Shown: positions 1 to 7,132 of the stretch, one piece after another
Numbering within the stretch: the first letter of the stretch is position 1
Layout of the letters: each line of letters opens with the position of its first letter
NCBI GenBank assembly: GCA_035651155.1
Contig: DASRGG010000001.1
Coordinates: 31,404 to 95,403 of the forward strand
Source of the DNA: CF-39 sp035651155
GTDB lineage: Bacteria > Chloroflexota > Limnocylindria > P2-11E
Reading direction: 5' to 3'
DNA length: 64,000 bases
Translations under genes and position numbers: made by a program
Notes under the pieces: model-generated
What the model was told of the DNA's origin: nothing
The model's database searches: none
The model's input: only the letters and a program-made list of their open reading frames with translations

Positions 1-787
1 GCTCTGCTGGGAGGGACCGCAGAGCGAGCTCGATCTTACCGCGAACACGCAGCCGGCCCTCCTCACCGCGTCGATCGCCGCGCTACGCGCCGCGCGGGAA
101 GCCGCGGGCCGGCTCGCCGAGCCGGTCGCGGTGCTCGGCCACTCGCTCGGCGAGTTCACCGCGCTCGTCGCGGCCGGCGCGCTGCCGCTCGCGGACGCGG
201 TGCGTCTCGTGCGTCTACGCGGCGAGCTCATGCAGCGGGCTGATCCATCCGGCGGGATGCTCGCGGTCCTCGGTCTCGACGCCGACGCGGTCGCGCGCGC
301 GATCATGGGAACGAGGATGGTCGTCGCGAACGACAACGCGCCGGGGCAGGTCGTGATCAGCGGACCGCGCGACGCGTTCGATGCCGCGACCGACGCGCTG
401 AAGAGCGCGGGCGCGAAGCGCGTCATCCCGCTCCGCACCTCCGCGGCGTTCCATTCGCCCGCGATGCGCGCGGTCGCCCCCGATCTCGCGGACGCGCTCG
501 CGTCGGCCAATTGGAACGCGCTGCGGCTTCCCGTCATCGCGAACGTCGACGCGGAGAAGCACGAAGAAGCGGCCGATTTCCCCACACTGCTGGAGCAACA
601 GGTGTGGTCTCCGGTACAGTGGGTCGCCTGCATGCGGCGCGCGGAAGGGGAGGGCGCGACCGCGTATATCGAGTTCGGTCCGGGGACCGTCCTCGCCGGG
701 CTCGCGAAACGGATCCTCTCGTCGCCGAGGATCGCGAATGTCTCCGATGAGACGACATTGAGGGAGGCGCTTCCTGTCCTTCGATAA
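1..787 (+). CDS. fabD: Malonyl-CoA:ACP transacylase, 5' end outside window
   Basis: Transfers the malonyl group from CoA to acyl carrier protein for fatty-acid elongation in the cytoplasm. The reading frame is open from base 2, so about 50 N-terminal residues of a usual 310-residue FabD lie before the window; 261 residues are visible. The nucleophile elbow GHSLGE is encoded at 137-154 with the active-site serine at 143-145, and the catalytic histidine lies in the FHSPAM motif near 450. The TAA stop at 785-787 overlaps the start of accC by 14 nt, so the two genes are probably translationally coupled. A GTG at 131 is not the start because family sequence continues upstream of it. Confidence 0.95.
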   Translation, partial: LCWEGPQSELDLTANTQPALLTASIAALRAAREAAGRLAEPVAVLGHSLGEFTALVAAGALPLADAVRLVRLRGELMQRADPSGGMLAVLGLDADAVARAIMGTRMVVANDNAPGQVVISGPRDAFDAATDALKSAGAKRVIPLRTSAAFHSPAMRAVAPDLADALASANWNALRLPVIANVDAEKHEEAADFPTLLEQQVWSPVQWVACMRRAEGEGATAYIEFGPGTVLAGLAKRILSSPRIANVSDETTLREALPVLR

Positions 788-2132
788 GGTCCTCATCGCC
801 AACCGCGGCGAGATCGCGCTGCGCGTCATCCGCGCGTGCCGCGAGCTCGGTATCCAGTCCGTCGTCGTGTACAGCGAGGCGGACGCGCAGAGCCTTCCGG
901 TGCACCTCGCCGACGAAGCGATCTGCATCGGGCCGGCGCCCGCGCGCGACTCCTATCTGAACATCCCCGCGATCATGTCGGCCGCGCTCATCAGCGGCGC
1001 GCAGGCCGTCCACCCCGGATACGGATTCCTCTCGGAGAGCGCGGACTTCGCGGAGGTCTGCGGCGATCACGGCCTCACCTTCATCGGTCCGCCTCCCGAA
1101 GTGCTGCGCACCTTCCACGACAAAGCCGAGACGCGCGCCACGATGAAGCGTCTCGGCCTGCCGGTCATCTCTGGTTCCGAGGGTCCGGTGCGCACCAGCG
1201 CCGAGGCGCTGCGCATCGCGGAGGCCATCGGCTATCCGGTGATGCTGAAGGCGAAGGCCGGCGGCGGCGGCCGTGGTATGCGCAAGGCCACGTCGCCGTC
1301 GGAGCTGCTGCGTCTGTGGGAACAGGCGCGCAGCGAGGCGAAGGCGTCGTTCGGCGACGAAGGCATCTACCTCGAGCGCTGCCTCGAGGGCGTGCGTCAC
1401 GTCGAGGCGCAGATCGCGGTGGACGAGTACGGCGCGGGCATCTGCCTCGGCGAGCGCGAGTGCTCGATCCAGCGGCGCAATCAGAAGTTCATCGAGGAGG
1501 CGCCGTCGGCGTCGATCAGCGAGCAGCTCCGGCAGGAGATCGCGCACCGCGCGGTCGACGCTGCGGTGCGCTGCGGATACCGAAACGTCGGCACCTTCGA
1601 GTTCCTCGTCGAGCCCGACGGCCGGTTCTACTTCATCGAGGTGAACTCGCGCATCCAGGTCGAGCACACCATCACCGAGGTCACGACGGGCATCGACCTG
1701 GTGAAGGAGCAGATCGCGCTCGCGTCCGGGCAGCCGCTGTCGTTCAGCGAGGAGCAGATCTGGGTGCAGGGGCACGCGATCGAGTGCCGCATCAACGCCG
1801 AGGACAGCGAGCAGAACTTCGCGCCGTCGACCGGCGTGCTCACGACGTGGCTCACGCCGGGCGGCCCGGGGATCCGCGTCGACACGCATTGCTTCCAGGG
1901 CTACGAGGTCCCGCCGTATTACGACTCGCTCCTCGCCAAGCTGATCGCGTGGGGTCGCGACCGGGCGGAGGCCGTCGCGCGCATGCAGCGCGCGCTTGAC
2001 GAGTTCACGATCGTCGGCGTCACCACGAACATCCCCGCGCACAAGAAGATCCTCGCGTCGGACCTGTTCCGCTCCGGCCAGGTCACGACCCATCTCATCG
2101 ATACCGTGGGGGTCGACGCGCTCACGGGCTAG
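774..2132 (+). CDS. accC: Acetyl-CoA carboxylase, biotin carboxylase subunit
   Basis: ATP-dependent carboxylation of biotin on AccB, the first half-reaction of malonyl-CoA synthesis. 452 residues, the normal AccC length. The N-terminus FDKVLIANRGEIA is typical; the Gly-rich ATP loop GGGGRGM is near residue 163 and the catalytic ExN.RxQVEH motif near residue 288. No ATG, GTG or TTG exists in frame between the stop at 759-761 and Val/Met 867, which is already 30 residues inside the conserved fold. A strong Shine-Dalgarno AGGGAGG (761-767) lies 6 nt before CTG 774, so CTG is chosen as start. accB lies 6 kb downstream at 8380; carboxyltransferase genes are not in the window. Confidence 0.93.
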   Translation: MSFDKVLIANRGEIALRVIRACRELGIQSVVVYSEADAQSLPVHLADEAICIGPAPARDSYLNIPAIMSAALISGAQAVHPGYGFLSESADFAEVCGDHGLTFIGPPPEVLRTFHDKAETRATMKRLGLPVISGSEGPVRTSAEALRIAEAIGYPVMLKAKAGGGGRGMRKATSPSELLRLWEQARSEAKASFGDEGIYLERCLEGVRHVEAQIAVDEYGAGICLGERECSIQRRNQKFIEEAPSASISEQLRQEIAHRAVDAAVRCGYRNVGTFEFLVEPDGRFYFIEVNSRIQVEHTITEVTTGIDLVKEQIALASGQPLSFSEEQIWVQGHAIECRINAEDSEQNFAPSTGVLTTWLTPGGPGIRVDTHCFQGYEVPPYYDSLLAKLIAWGRDRAEAVARMQRALDEFTIVGVTTNIPAHKKILASDLFRSGQVTTHLIDTVGVDALTG

Positions 2133-2181
2133 CTCGTGCTCGCCTGTAAGGGAATGCTTCCTAGTGTTAGGAGTTCCTTTC

Positions 2182-2745
2182 ATGCGGCTCCAGCACGCAC
2201 TGGACGATCTCTTCAGGACCGGCAGCCACATCCGGGTGCTTCGGGTGCTGCACGATCTGCCGCACGGAGTCGGCGTGAGTGGACGCGAGATAGCAAGACG
2301 CGCGGGACTCTCGGCGCCGACCGCCCGCGATGTCCTTGCGGCGCTCGTCGAGCAGGGTGTGGTGCGCGTACAGCGCTCCCTGAAGAACGCTTCGTACCGC
2401 CTCAACGAGGAGCACGTGCTCGTCGCGCCGCTTCACGAACTCCTCGCGTACGAGAGTGCCGTGAAGGATCGTCTCGAGCGCGAGGTCGCCGCCGTACTGC
2501 GTCGGAAACGAGGGGTCACCGCGGCGTACCTTTTCGGCAGTGCGGCCCGTGGGGACATGCGTCCGACGAGCGATATCGACATCGCGGTCGAGTCGCGGCA
2601 CGCGTTTCCGGAGAGCGATTTCGAAGAGCTCTTCCAGCGCCGCGGCAATCGTGTGAATGTGCTCCGGCTGCGCCGCGATCGCGGGCGCGGCATTCGCGAA
2701 CGCATTCGGATCGAAGGCAAGACGCTACCGATTTCACGGAGGTGA
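2182..2745 (+). CDS. Winged-helix plus MNT-type nucleotidyltransferase domain protein
   Basis: 187 residues. Residues 1-85 form a winged-helix/MarR-like DNA-binding region (SGREIARRAGLSAPTARDVL is the helix-turn-helix). Residues 110-150 carry the minimal nucleotidyltransferase signature: GSAARGD followed by SDIDI, the two aspartates being the metal ligands. Proteins of this kind are the MNT half of HEPN-MNT toxin-antitoxin pairs, where MNT neutralises the HEPN ribonuclease, in known cases by AMPylation. The ATG at 2182 has TTAGGAG 9 nt upstream. The gene directly downstream is a HEPN relative with a frameshift. That this gene acts as antitoxin/autorepressor is inferred from the pairing and the HTH. 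Confidence 0.8.
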   Translation: MRLQHALDDLFRTGSHIRVLRVLHDLPHGVGVSGREIARRAGLSAPTARDVLAALVEQGVVRVQRSLKNASYRLNEEHVLVAPLHELLAYESAVKDRLEREVAAVLRRKRGVTAAYLFGSAARGDMRPTSDIDIAVESRHAFPESDFEELFQRRGNRVNVLRLRRDRGRGIRERIRIEGKTLPISRR

Positions 2746-2764
2746 AGAGCCTTGGGAGACGGTG

Positions 2765-3067
2765 ATGCCCGTACACGCGGCGATCGTCGCGAATGACGCC
2801 GTCTGCGTGGCTCTGATCGGTCGACGCTCCTCGGAGACGGACCATGCCCGGGCGGTCGAGCTCTTGGAGACGGCGGCGCGTCTCGAGGAAGGTGTGTCCG
2901 CACGAGCGCGGCAGCTGCGTCGCCTCCTCGACGGAAGAGTGCCGTGGCATATGACGCGCGCCGGGCAACGGCGGCGGAGGCGCGTGATGGATTGGAGCGC
3001 GCCGCTCGCTTCATCGAGTGGGCGATCGCCGTCGTCGAGAGGACACGTGTCCGATCCGCCCGAATAG
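2765..3067 (+). pseudogene. HEPN-domain protein (probable toxin), frameshifted
   Basis: Residues 1-58 in the frame from ATG 2765 (GGGAG upstream at 2753) match the HEPN helical fold, including the R-S-S-E-T-D-H stretch that fits the HEPN catalytic pattern Rx4-6H. At about 2935-2944 this frame turns into low-complexity Arg/Ser sequence, while the next frame (from GTG 2944) continues HEPN-like helix sequence AYDARRATAAEARDGLERAA and FIEWAIAVV. The join lies at GTGCCGTGG, which looks like a small duplication. The second frame has no stop before the downstream genes, so the 3' end may also be decayed. An alternative is that the 100-residue product of the first frame is real. A stop codon (TAG 3065-3067) overlaps the fabZ promoter box. 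Confidence 0.6.
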
Positions 3068-3070
3068 ACT
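3065..3070 (+). promoter_or_regulatory. -10 box TAGACT of leaderless fabZ
   Basis: TAGACT is followed by exactly 6 nt and then GTG 3077; there is no Shine-Dalgarno sequence. The same arrangement precedes at least seven other genes in the window. Confidence 0.6.
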
Positions 3071-3076
3071 CGGCTT

Positions 3077-3526
3077 GTGAGCGTCCTCGACCGCAAGGGC
3101 ATCGAAGCCCTCATCCCGCACCGCGAGCCGTTCCTGCTCATCGACCGCATCACCGAGCTGGAGCCCGGCGTCCGCGCGGTCGCGGAGCACACCTTCACCG
3201 GCGACGAGTGGTACCAGGACGGGCATTTCCCGGGCAACCCGATCGTGCCCGGCGTGATCCTGGTCGAGAGCATGGCCCAAGCCGCCACAGTCATGGCGAT
3301 GAGCCTGCCGGAGTACCGCGACGGGCTCGGCCTCTTCGCGGGCATCGAGGAGATGCGCTTCAAGCGCATGGTGAAGCCGGGCGACACCGGCCGCTTCGAG
3401 GCGGTCATGGACAAGCTCCGCCGCGGCTTCGCGCGCGTGACCGTGCGCACCTTCGTGGGCGACGAGCTCGCGGCCGAGGGCGCGATCCTCGCGGTCTTCC
3501 AGCCGACGAAGAAGGCCGGTGCATGA
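3077..3526 (+). CDS. fabZ: 3-hydroxyacyl-ACP dehydratase FabZ
   Basis: Dehydrates beta-hydroxyacyl-ACP to trans-2-enoyl-ACP in fatty-acid elongation. 149 residues, the usual hot-dog-fold length. The catalytic histidine lies in HFPGNPIVPG (about residue 54) and the catalytic glutamate in VESMAQAA (about residue 68); the N-terminal LIPHREPFLLIDRI is also family-typical. The start is GTG 3077, 6 nt after a TAGACT box and without an SD, so the transcript is probably leaderless. The stop codon overlaps the arginase start as ATGA (3523-3526). Confidence 0.96.
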   Translation: MSVLDRKGIEALIPHREPFLLIDRITELEPGVRAVAEHTFTGDEWYQDGHFPGNPIVPGVILVESMAQAATVMAMSLPEYRDGLGLFAGIEEMRFKRMVKPGDTGRFEAVMDKLRRGFARVTVRTFVGDELAAEGAILAVFQPTKKAGA

Positions 3527-4488
3527 GGCAGGCTGAGGCGGAGCGCGCCGCGACGATGCACGCGCGCGGCACCGTCGAGATCGTCGGCGTTCCGATGGAC
3601 CTCGGCGGGAGCCGCCGCGGCGTCGACATGGGCCCGTCGGCGATGCGCTACGCGTCGCTTGCGGAGAAGCTCACGGAGATCGGATACCGCGTGCGCGACC
3701 GCGGGAACATCCGCGTCAAGGATCCCGACGAGGGCCGCGCGACGCACACCTACGAGAAGTTCGAGGGCGTGCGGTCACGGCCGAAGGCGCACAACGTCGA
3801 GGAGATCGTGCGCGCCTGCGAGGAGCTCGCGCGCGCCGTCGAGGCGATCGCGAAGGCCGGCAACATCCCGCTCGTCCTCGGCGGCGACCATTCGATCGCG
3901 ATGGGGACCATCGCGGGCCTCGATCGCGCCGGCAAGCGCGCGGGCGTGATCTGGATCGACGCGCACGGCGACAGCAACACGCCGGAGAGCACGCCCTCGG
4001 GGAACGTGCACGGCATGCCCTTCGCGGTCGCGCTCGGCCTCGCCGGCGAGCCGTTCCCGGCGACGCTGCGTGGCACCACCGACGGCGCCAACGGCGTGCT
4101 GCTGGCGATCCGCGACATCGACGCCGGAGAGCGCGACAACATCAAGCGCGCCGGCGTGACGGCGCTCACCATGGCCGACATCGACCGCATGGGGATGGCC
4201 GAGGCGATGAAGAAGGCGATCGCCGTCGCGGGCAAGGCGCCCGGCGGGATCCACGTCTCGCTCGACATGGACGCGCTCGACCCCGACGAAGCGCCGGGTG
4301 TCGGGACGCCGGTGCGCGGCGGCCTCACGTACCGCGAGGCGCAGCTCGCGATGGAGATGCTCGCCGCGTCGGGGAAGCTCGTGTCCGTCGAGATCGCCGA
4401 GGTGAACCCGATCCTCGACAGCGGCAACCGCACCGCGTCGCTGGCGGTCGAGCTCGTCGCGAGCGCGCTCGGAGAGACGATCCTCTAG
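3523..4488 (+). CDS. rocF: Arginase family ureohydrolase
   Basis: Predicted to hydrolyse L-arginine to ornithine and urea using two Mn2+ ions. 321 residues. All ligand motifs are present: GGDHS (about residue 124), DAHGD (about 147) and SLDMDALDP (about 247). The fold begins at GTVEIVGVPMDLGG. The ATG at 3523 overlaps the fabZ stop by 4 nt (ATGA), so translation is coupled to a fatty-acid gene with no obvious metabolic link. Agmatinase or formiminoglutamase activity cannot be excluded from motifs alone, but length and the N-terminal region favour arginase. Confidence 0.88.
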   Translation: MRQAEAERAATMHARGTVEIVGVPMDLGGSRRGVDMGPSAMRYASLAEKLTEIGYRVRDRGNIRVKDPDEGRATHTYEKFEGVRSRPKAHNVEEIVRACEELARAVEAIAKAGNIPLVLGGDHSIAMGTIAGLDRAGKRAGVIWIDAHGDSNTPESTPSGNVHGMPFAVALGLAGEPFPATLRGTTDGANGVLLAIRDIDAGERDNIKRAGVTALTMADIDRMGMAEAMKKAIAVAGKAPGGIHVSLDMDALDPDEAPGVGTPVRGGLTYREAQLAMEMLAASGKLVSVEIAEVNPILDSGNRTASLAVELVASALGETIL

Positions 4489-4526
4489 CGGCGGCCGAGC
4501 AGGCGCTGTCCTCGCGTCGTTCCGCT

Positions 4527-4738
4527 TCACAGAGGACGCTTGCCAAGCACGGCGACGTGCGGCATGGCCGCGGCCTCGCTCCGCCGGCGTTCGCGCGCGG
4601 CGCGAGATCGGGACGATGGGTGGGGAGCGCGTTCGCGACCTCCGCCTTGCGGTGGGAGTAGGCGAGGCGCAGAGCGGACGTCCCGCGCTCGTCCCGGGCG
4701 CCGAGGAGGCGGGGGTCGGACAGGAATCCGGCTGCCAT
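4527..4738 (-). pseudogene. Ankyrin-repeat protein remnant
   Basis: Reading leftwards from ATG 4738, with a perfect SD GGGGGAGG 6 nt before it, the first 36 residues match the start of small bacterial ankyrin proteins (SDPRLLGARDERGTSALRLA then KAEVANAL). The frame then runs into nonsense, while another frame gives RSEAAAMPHVAVLGKRPL and a stop at 4527, matching the next expected ankyrin helix. Two reading frames and the early end point to a decayed gene. It occupies most of the 305-bp space between the arginase and cysS genes. Confidence 0.5.
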
Positions 4739-4781
4739 CGTTCGCCTCCCCCGGATCGACGATGGTGAGGTCTCGCGGGAC

Positions 4782-4787
4782 TAGCAT
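4782..4787 (+). promoter_or_regulatory. -10 box TAGCAT of cysS
   Basis: TAGCAT followed by 6 nt and ACG 4794. The spacing is the same as in the leaderless genes of this window, and it helps place the non-canonical cysS start. Confidence 0.45.
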
Positions 4788-4793
4788 CGAGGG

Positions 4794-6947
4794 ACGCTGC
4801 ACCTCTTCAATACGCTGACCCGCCGAATCGAAAAGTTCGTGCCCCTGGTGCCCGGTGAGGTCCGCATGTACACCTGCGGGCCCACGGTGTACCGGCCGGT
4901 GCATCTGGGCAATCTGCGCTCGTACCTCCTGGCGGACTGGCTGCGCCGCGCCTTCGAGGTCGAGGGCTACCGCGTCGTGCACGTGAAGAACATCACGGAC
5001 GTCGGCCATATGCGTCAGGAGGTCGTGGATCGCGGCGAGGACAAGGTCATCGCGGCCGCGCTCGCCGAGGGCAAGACCCCGATGGAGATCGCGGCGACGT
5101 ACGAAGCGCGCTTCCACGACGACGAGCGCGCCCTCGGCATCCTGCCCGCGACCGTGTTCCCGCGCGCCACCGAGCACGTGACCGAGATGGTCGCGCTCAT
5201 CGAGCGGCTCGTGGCGCGCGGCCTTGCGTACGTCGTGGACGGCACCGTGTATTACGCGGTCAAGCGCTTCCCCGGCTACGGGCGTCTCTCCGGCAACGTT
5301 CAGGAGGCGCTTCGGCAGGGCGTGCGCGCGGAGATCGACCCGGCCAAGCACGATCCGGCCGACTTCGCGCTCTGGAAGCGCGCCGAGCGCGGCCGTCTCG
5401 CGCTCGTCTGGCCGTCGCCGTGGGGCGATGGCTATCCCGGCTGGCACATCGAGTGTTCGGCGATGAGCATGCGCTACCTCGGGGAGCGCTTCGACATCCA
5501 CACCGGCGGCGTCGACAACATCTTTCCGCATCACGAGGACGAGATCGCGCAGTCGGAGGGCGCGCTCGGTCACCCCGTCGTCGGGATATGGGTGCACGGG
5601 CAGCACCTCCTCGCCGACGGCGTGAAGATGGCGAAGTCCGCGCGGAACACCGCGGAGATCACCGAGCTCCTCGCGATGGGGATCGATCCGCTGGCGTTCC
5701 GTTACCAGTGCCTGCTCACGCACTACCGGGCGCGCATGGAATTCACCTACGCCGCGCTGCGGCAGGCCGCCGAGGGCCTCGACCACCTCCGGCAGCGCGT
5801 GCGCGCGCTCGCGCAGCTCGCGCCCGAGAGCCCGGCGACCGACGCGCGGACGGCGTGGACGGCGCGGTTCAACGAACGGCTCGCGAACGACCTCGACCTG
5901 CCCGGCGCGCTCGCCGTCGCGCAGGCCTGCGTCGCGGACGGCGCGACGTCGGCGCGCGACCGGCTCGAGGCGCTCGAGGCGATGGACCGCGTGCTCGGCC
6001 TCGACCTCGTCGCGACGGCGCGCGAGCGCGACGAGGTGCCGCACGAGATCCGTCACGTGATCGACGAGCGACGGCGCGCGCGCGCCTCGCGCGACCTGCG
6101 CGTGGCCGACGAGCTGCGGACGCGTCTCGATGGCTGGCGCGTCGACGACCTCCCGCGCGGCGCGCTGCTCGTCTCTCGCGCCGACCGTCGCCTCGAGCCG
6201 CGCGGCCTGCGACGGATCTCGTCGGGACGCGAGCTGCCCGACGAGCGTGCGGCGGACGCGTCCCGCGCGTGGTCGGTCTGCGTGCTGACGCGTGAGTTCG
6301 CGGGAGACCTGGAGCGCGCGGTCGGCGCGGTCCTCCGCTGGCTCCCGGCCGATTCGGAGGTGCTTGTGCTCGACCTCGGCTCGACCACCGAGGTCGCGCG
6401 CCGCGTGCTCGCGCTCGCGTCGGATGCGCGCGTGCGGGTCGTGCTCGCCGACCGCGACCTGGGCGAGGGCGCGGGCCGCAACGCCCTCCTCCGCATCGCC
6501 CGCGGGCGGCTCCTCCTTCAGCTCGATCCGTCCGTCGAGCTCACCGACGATCTCTTCGCTCCGCTCGCGTCGGCGCTCCGCTCGAGCTCGGTCGGAGCCG
6601 CCGGGCCGTGGGGCCTGCGCGCGGTCGATCACCTCAAGGAGTGGGACGAGGTCACCGGCGGCGCGTGTGACGCGGTGCAGGGCTACTGCTTCGCGACGCG
6701 CCGCGAGCCGCTCCTCGCCATCGGCGGATTCGACGAGCGCTACCGCTTCTATCGGAACCTCGACATCGCGACGTCGCTCGCGCTCCGCGCGAAGGGGCTG
6801 CGCTGCGTGGCCGTCGGCGACACGCGGGCCGCGCGGCACGCGCATCGCGCGTGGGAGCGCCTCCCCGAGGACGAGCGCCAGAAGCGCAGCCGCCGCAACT
6901 ACGACCGCCTCGTGCGCCGCTTCAGCTTCCTCGGGGTCGGCACGTGA
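4794..6947 (+). CDS. cysS: Cysteinyl-tRNA synthetase fused to a GT2-like glycosyltransferase domain
   Basis: 717 residues against about 460-500 for ordinary CysRS. Residues 1-465 are CysRS: zinc Cys in YTCGPTVY, HIGH-type motif HLGN, zinc ligands in WHIECSAMS and HHEDEIAQSE, and KMSKS variant KMAKS. Residues about 493-717 are a GT-A/GT2-like domain: a V.DLGS strand, GAGRNALLRIARG, LDPSVELTDDL, then GGFDERYRF and a basic C-terminus. No stop or start separates the two parts. The family N-terminus LHLFNTLTRR begins right after ACG 4794/CTG 4797; no ATG, GTG or TTG is in frame between TAG 4782 and GTG 4839. ACG 4794 is preferred because it lies 6 nt after TAGCAT. The substrate of the second domain is unknown; its DxD motif is not evident. 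Confidence 0.88.
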   Translation, partial: TLHLFNTLTRRIEKFVPLVPGEVRMYTCGPTVYRPVHLGNLRSYLLADWLRRAFEVEGYRVVHVKNITDVGHMRQEVVDRGEDKVIAAALAEGKTPMEIAATYEARFHDDERALGILPATVFPRATEHVTEMVALIERLVARGLAYVVDGTVYYAVKRFPGYGRLSGNVQEALRQGVRAEIDPAKHDPADFALWKRAERGRLALVWPSPWGDGYPGWHIECSAMSMRYLGERFDIHTGGVDNIFPHHEDEIAQSEGALGHPVVGIWVHGQHLLADGVKMAKSARNTAEITELLAMGIDPLAFRYQCLLTHYRARMEFTYAALRQAAEGLDHLRQRVRALAQLAPESPATDARTAWTARFNERLANDLDLPGALAVAQACVADGATSARDRLEALEAMDRVLGLDLVATARERDEVPHEIRHVIDERRRARASRDLRVADELRTRLDGWRVDDLPRGALLVSRADRRLEPRGLRRISSGRELPDERAADASRAWSVCVLTREFAGDLERAVGAVLRWLPADSEVLVLDLGSTTEVARRVLALASDARVRVVLADRDLGEGAGRNALLRIARGRLLLQLDPSVELTDDLFAPLASALRSSSVGAAGPWGLRAVDHLKEWDEVTGGACDAVQGYCFATRREPLLAIGGFDERYRFYRNLDIATSLALRAKGLRCVAVGDTRAARHAHRAWERLPEDERQKRSRRNYDRLVRRFSFLGVGT

Positions 6948-7120
6948 CCGGACGCCTCGTGCCTTGCGGGTCGGGCGAATCCACCAGCGCGACGGACCGC
7001 GCTCCGCGGCGAGCGCCTCCGCGCGCTCGGCGCGGAGCCGGTACCGGTGACGGTGCTGAGGCGGGGATCCCGGTCATCTTGTCGAGACACTGGGAGCGTC
7101 CCCGTTCTGGCTTCCTTCCC

Positions 7121-7126
7121 TAGACT
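7121..7126 (+). promoter_or_regulatory. -10 box TAGACT of leaderless fabF
   Basis: TAGACT, 6 nt, then ATG 7133; no SD in between. The preceding 185 bp (6948-7120) hold no gene I can support. Confidence 0.6.
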
Positions 7127-7132
7127 CACGGC

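Noticed and set aside
2935..2945. Selenocysteine (UGA) recoding or programmed frameshift as explanation for the HEPN discontinuity
   Set aside because: No in-frame TGA lies at the joint, so tRNA-Sec cannot explain it; no slippery heptamer or downstream stem was seen.
4540..4818. 92-codon forward frame between arginase and cysS
   Set aside because: Arg/Ser-rich without a family, SD or promoter; antisense to the ankyrin remnant.
4527..6845. 772-codon open frame antisense to cysS (and similar very long antisense frames, e.g. 44033-47332 beyond the kinase, 12506-14281, 14184-16205)
   Set aside because: Composition is Arg/Asp/His-rich, mirrors the codon structure of the sense gene, has no recognisable domain, and is what very high GC produces by chance.
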